Assembly: GCF_900107725.1 (NCBI RefSeq)
Contig: NZ_FNQO01000002.1
Span: forward strand, 124,001-188,000
Direction of reading: 5' to 3'
DNA from: Microbulbifer marinus
GTDB taxonomy: Bacteria > Pseudomonadota > Gammaproteobacteria > Pseudomonadales > Cellvibrionaceae
Length of the DNA stretch: 64,000 nt
A program made the translations under genes and the position numbers. Shown one piece after another: positions 62,782 to 64,000 of this stretch (position 1 is the first letter of the stretch; each line of letters opens with the position of its first letter). The notes under the pieces are model-generated. The model had not been told where the DNA came from. It saw only the letters and a list, made by a program, of their open reading frames with translations, and did not search any database.

Positions 62782-63399
62782 ATGGAGTTTTACGATTGGT
62801 TGATTGAGCAAGGGCGCTCACCAAAAACGGCGAAAAATTATTCAGCTCCTTTGTCCGGCAAGCTCTCTGCTCATGCAGCTTTAATTGAACACTCATCATT
62901 TGATCATAGTCAGCTTGCATCAGATGCGCGATTTAAAGCTTACTGCGAGAAGCACGACGAGTCAGGATATTTGTACGAACTGAACAAGCGTGGCAAAGAC
63001 ATGTATCGACGCGCACTCGTTATGTATTCCGAGTTTGTTCTTTCCTGTACCAAGCACGATTTTTTTCAAGAGTTCGAGCAAAGAGTATCAAAGGCCAAAA
63101 AAGACACTAAAGAAAGCCGTCAAAAGCGGTTAAAAAGTGCGGCGAAAAAGCCAAAGAAATCTACCGCCACAATCGAAGTCTTTGACCGGAATCCAGATGT
63201 CGTTGCAGAGGTTCTCCTTAGAGCAAATGGTAACTGTGAATGCTGCAATATGCCCGCACCTTTCACTCGCAAATCCGACAATACGCCATATTTAGAAGTA
63301 CATCATACAGTTCCCCTAGCTAAAGGCGGAGATGACACTGTTGAGAATGCGCAAGCACTATGCCCGAATTGCCATAGAGAGAAACATTATGGCGTTTAG
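62782..63399 (+). CDS. HNH endonuclease with SAM-like N-terminal region (cassette gene)
   Basis: This 205-residue protein has a C-terminal HNH domain: C152-E-C-C, then LEVHHTVPLAKGGDD (H174-H175) and LCPNCHREKH (C194, C197), with the cysteines forming a structural zinc. The N-terminus (MEFYDWLIEQGRSPKTAKNY) resembles the SAM-like core-binding domain of phage integrases. A Lys-rich linker (~110-135) joins them. Such HNH proteins are often restriction-type nucleases. GAGG lies six bases before ATG 62782. It begins 15 bases after the attC-like R' core and is AT-rich like the HEPN gene. Confidence 0.82.
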   Translation: MEFYDWLIEQGRSPKTAKNYSAPLSGKLSAHAALIEHSSFDHSQLASDARFKAYCEKHDESGYLYELNKRGKDMYRRALVMYSEFVLSCTKHDFFQEFEQRVSKAKKDTKESRQKRLKSAAKKPKKSTATIEVFDRNPDVVAEVLLRANGNCECCNMPAPFTRKSDNTPYLEVHHTVPLAKGGDDTVENAQALCPNCHREKHYGV

Positions 63400-63927
63400 T
63401 TCACAAAACAAGGCGCTCAAATTCGTTACGGCCACGAACGACGTGACCTCCACCGGGCAGCCACTGCTTCGCAGAGATTACCGTTTAGCTTGATGTTTGT
63501 GACATTCAAAATAATCCGAGGCTATTCGCATGGCTTCTAACCCAAAATAAATAGGGCAAGAATGATATTCTGACACGACAGTAAATATCTGAAGCCAAAT
63601 CAAAAACTTACTCAACCCCAATTATTTCGAAACTTGCTACATCAATCTTGGTGGCTCATGACGAACATGACATGAATCGCGGCAATTGTCGCGAATAATT
63701 TTGTGCGTCCGTAAGCCACTCACAGCGCCAATCGACGCAAGTATTTCCTCACCCGCTATCGCCCACCGATTCTCGCAGGCCGCATCATCAATAGTCCTAT
63801 CTGGGTAATCCCCACCTCGGGAGGCTTTTTCCGCCACATAATTTGCCGCCGCTGTCGATCGCCGACTACCTGATGCGACTATTGGATACCAAAACAATCC
63901 ATCGTTGGCTGTAACCGAGGAAATACC
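63400..63927. other. Non-coding stretch after the HNH gene
   Basis: These 528 bases hold no convincing gene. ACAAAACAAGGCGCTCAAATTCG at 63402-63425 resembles the left part of some attC sites, but no good R' partner is seen (GTTTAGC near 63482 departs from GTTRRRY). A minus-strand open frame at 63637-63897 lacks a ribosome site. The last 20 bases carry the ribosome site of the VOC gene. Confidence 0.45.
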
Positions 63928-64000
63928 ATGTCCAGAAAGATGTTCGTAAACCTGCCCGTTGCCGATTTAGGGAAATCTATCGAGTTTTTCTCCCGGCTCG
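63928..64000 (+). CDS. VOC/glyoxalase-family protein, N-terminal part
   Basis: Only 24 residues are in the window: MSRKMFVNLPVADLGKSIEF, followed by FSRL. This is the start typical of the vicinal-oxygen-chelate superfamily (lactoylglutathione-lyase-like, PhnB-type), where the first strand and helix read FVNLPVxDLxxSxxFF. GAGGAA is the ribosome site. The metal ligands lie beyond the window. Confidence 0.7.
   Translation, partial: MSRKMFVNLPVADLGKSIEFFSRL

Noticed and set aside
63402..63497. Second attC site after the HNH gene
   Set aside because: The left part resembles attC, but the right core (GTTTAGC) breaks the GTTRRRY rule and the arms do not pair well.
63637..63897. Minus-strand open frame of 86 codons
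   Set aside because: No ribosome site and no recognisable domain; likely chance, although it could be a cassette toxin and deserves a database check.
1..64000. CRISPR arrays, tRNA or rRNA genes, complete insertion sequences, prophage
   Set aside because: No regular direct repeats, no T-loop/anticodon cloverleaf sequences, and no intact transposase or phage genes were seen on either strand by eye; a tRNAscan or ISfinder run would settle this.

Overview
The window is 64 kb of a GC-rich chromosome from a marine-type gammaproteobacterium. Gene orders that point there are pepP-ubiH-ubiI, zapA-6S RNA-fau, HAD phosphatase-rppH-ptsP, lgt-thyA-folA, divergent ilvA/rpiA, and a TonB2/TtpC-type energy-transduction operon. 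The style is closest to Microbulbifer/Cellvibrio relatives; this placement is inference from synteny and protein style, not from a database search. No rRNA, tRNA, CRISPR array, prophage or complete insertion sequence was recognised.

Layout. 1-7.2 kb: end of a phosphate permease, a PhzF-like isomerase, a DUF6314 protein, an EamA transporter, then amino-acid biosynthesis (argE, argA, ilvD). 7.2-13.5 kb (minus strand): an orphan tonB, then a six-gene operon DUF3450-ttpC-exbB-exbD-tonB-TPR, presumably powering TonB-dependent outer-membrane uptake. 13.6-16.7 kb: folA, thyA, lgt (minus) and an NRDE-family gene (plus). 17-22.6 kb: three tandem YkuD L,D-transpeptidases followed by a MepK/YcbK-type endopeptidase. 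By homology these make and cut 3-3 peptidoglycan cross-links, so this is a self-contained cell-wall remodelling locus.

22.7-29.5 kb: an imelysin lipoprotein, a HAD phosphatase, rppH with an unusual basic N-terminal extension, ptsP, and gcvT/gcvH. 29.8-38.1 kb: a 2OG-Fe(II) oxygenase, a CNNM/CBS membrane protein, a rhomboid protease, ubiI, ubiH, pepP, a YgfB-family gene, a short coiled-coil gene and zapA. 38.2-39.0 kb: 6S RNA and 5-formyl-THF cyclo-ligase. 39-46 kb: a tiny membrane protein, ilvA, rpiA, an SLT-type lipoprotein, DUF4168, a winged-helix protein, an AraC regulator, and a DUF937-TM-OmpA fusion.

46.3-52.2 kb: a beta-oxidation cluster (thiolase, FadJ-like bifunctional enzyme, acyl-CoA dehydrogenase with the isovaleryl/long-chain type catalytic Glu, AMACR-like CoA racemase), which hints at methyl-branched acyl-CoA catabolism. 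52.2-61.2 kb: nhaA, an iron-sulfur PhrB-type (6-4) photolyase, an astacin-like metzincin without a signal peptide beside an AT-rich gap, a DUF1254/DUF1214 protein and a two-module M16 peptidase lipoprotein.

61.2-64 kb is visibly different: AT-rich genes and long gaps. It holds a HEPN-domain protein (R-x4-H motif, N-terminal segment resembling the TBP-like domain of RNase HIII/RnlA). Its stop codon runs straight into a 96-bp site with the hallmarks of an integron attC. An HNH endonuclease follows, then a partial VOC-family gene at the edge. The HEPN and HNH genes look like mobile integron cassettes without an integrase in view, and they are the best candidates for an undescribed (possibly defence-related) system in this window.
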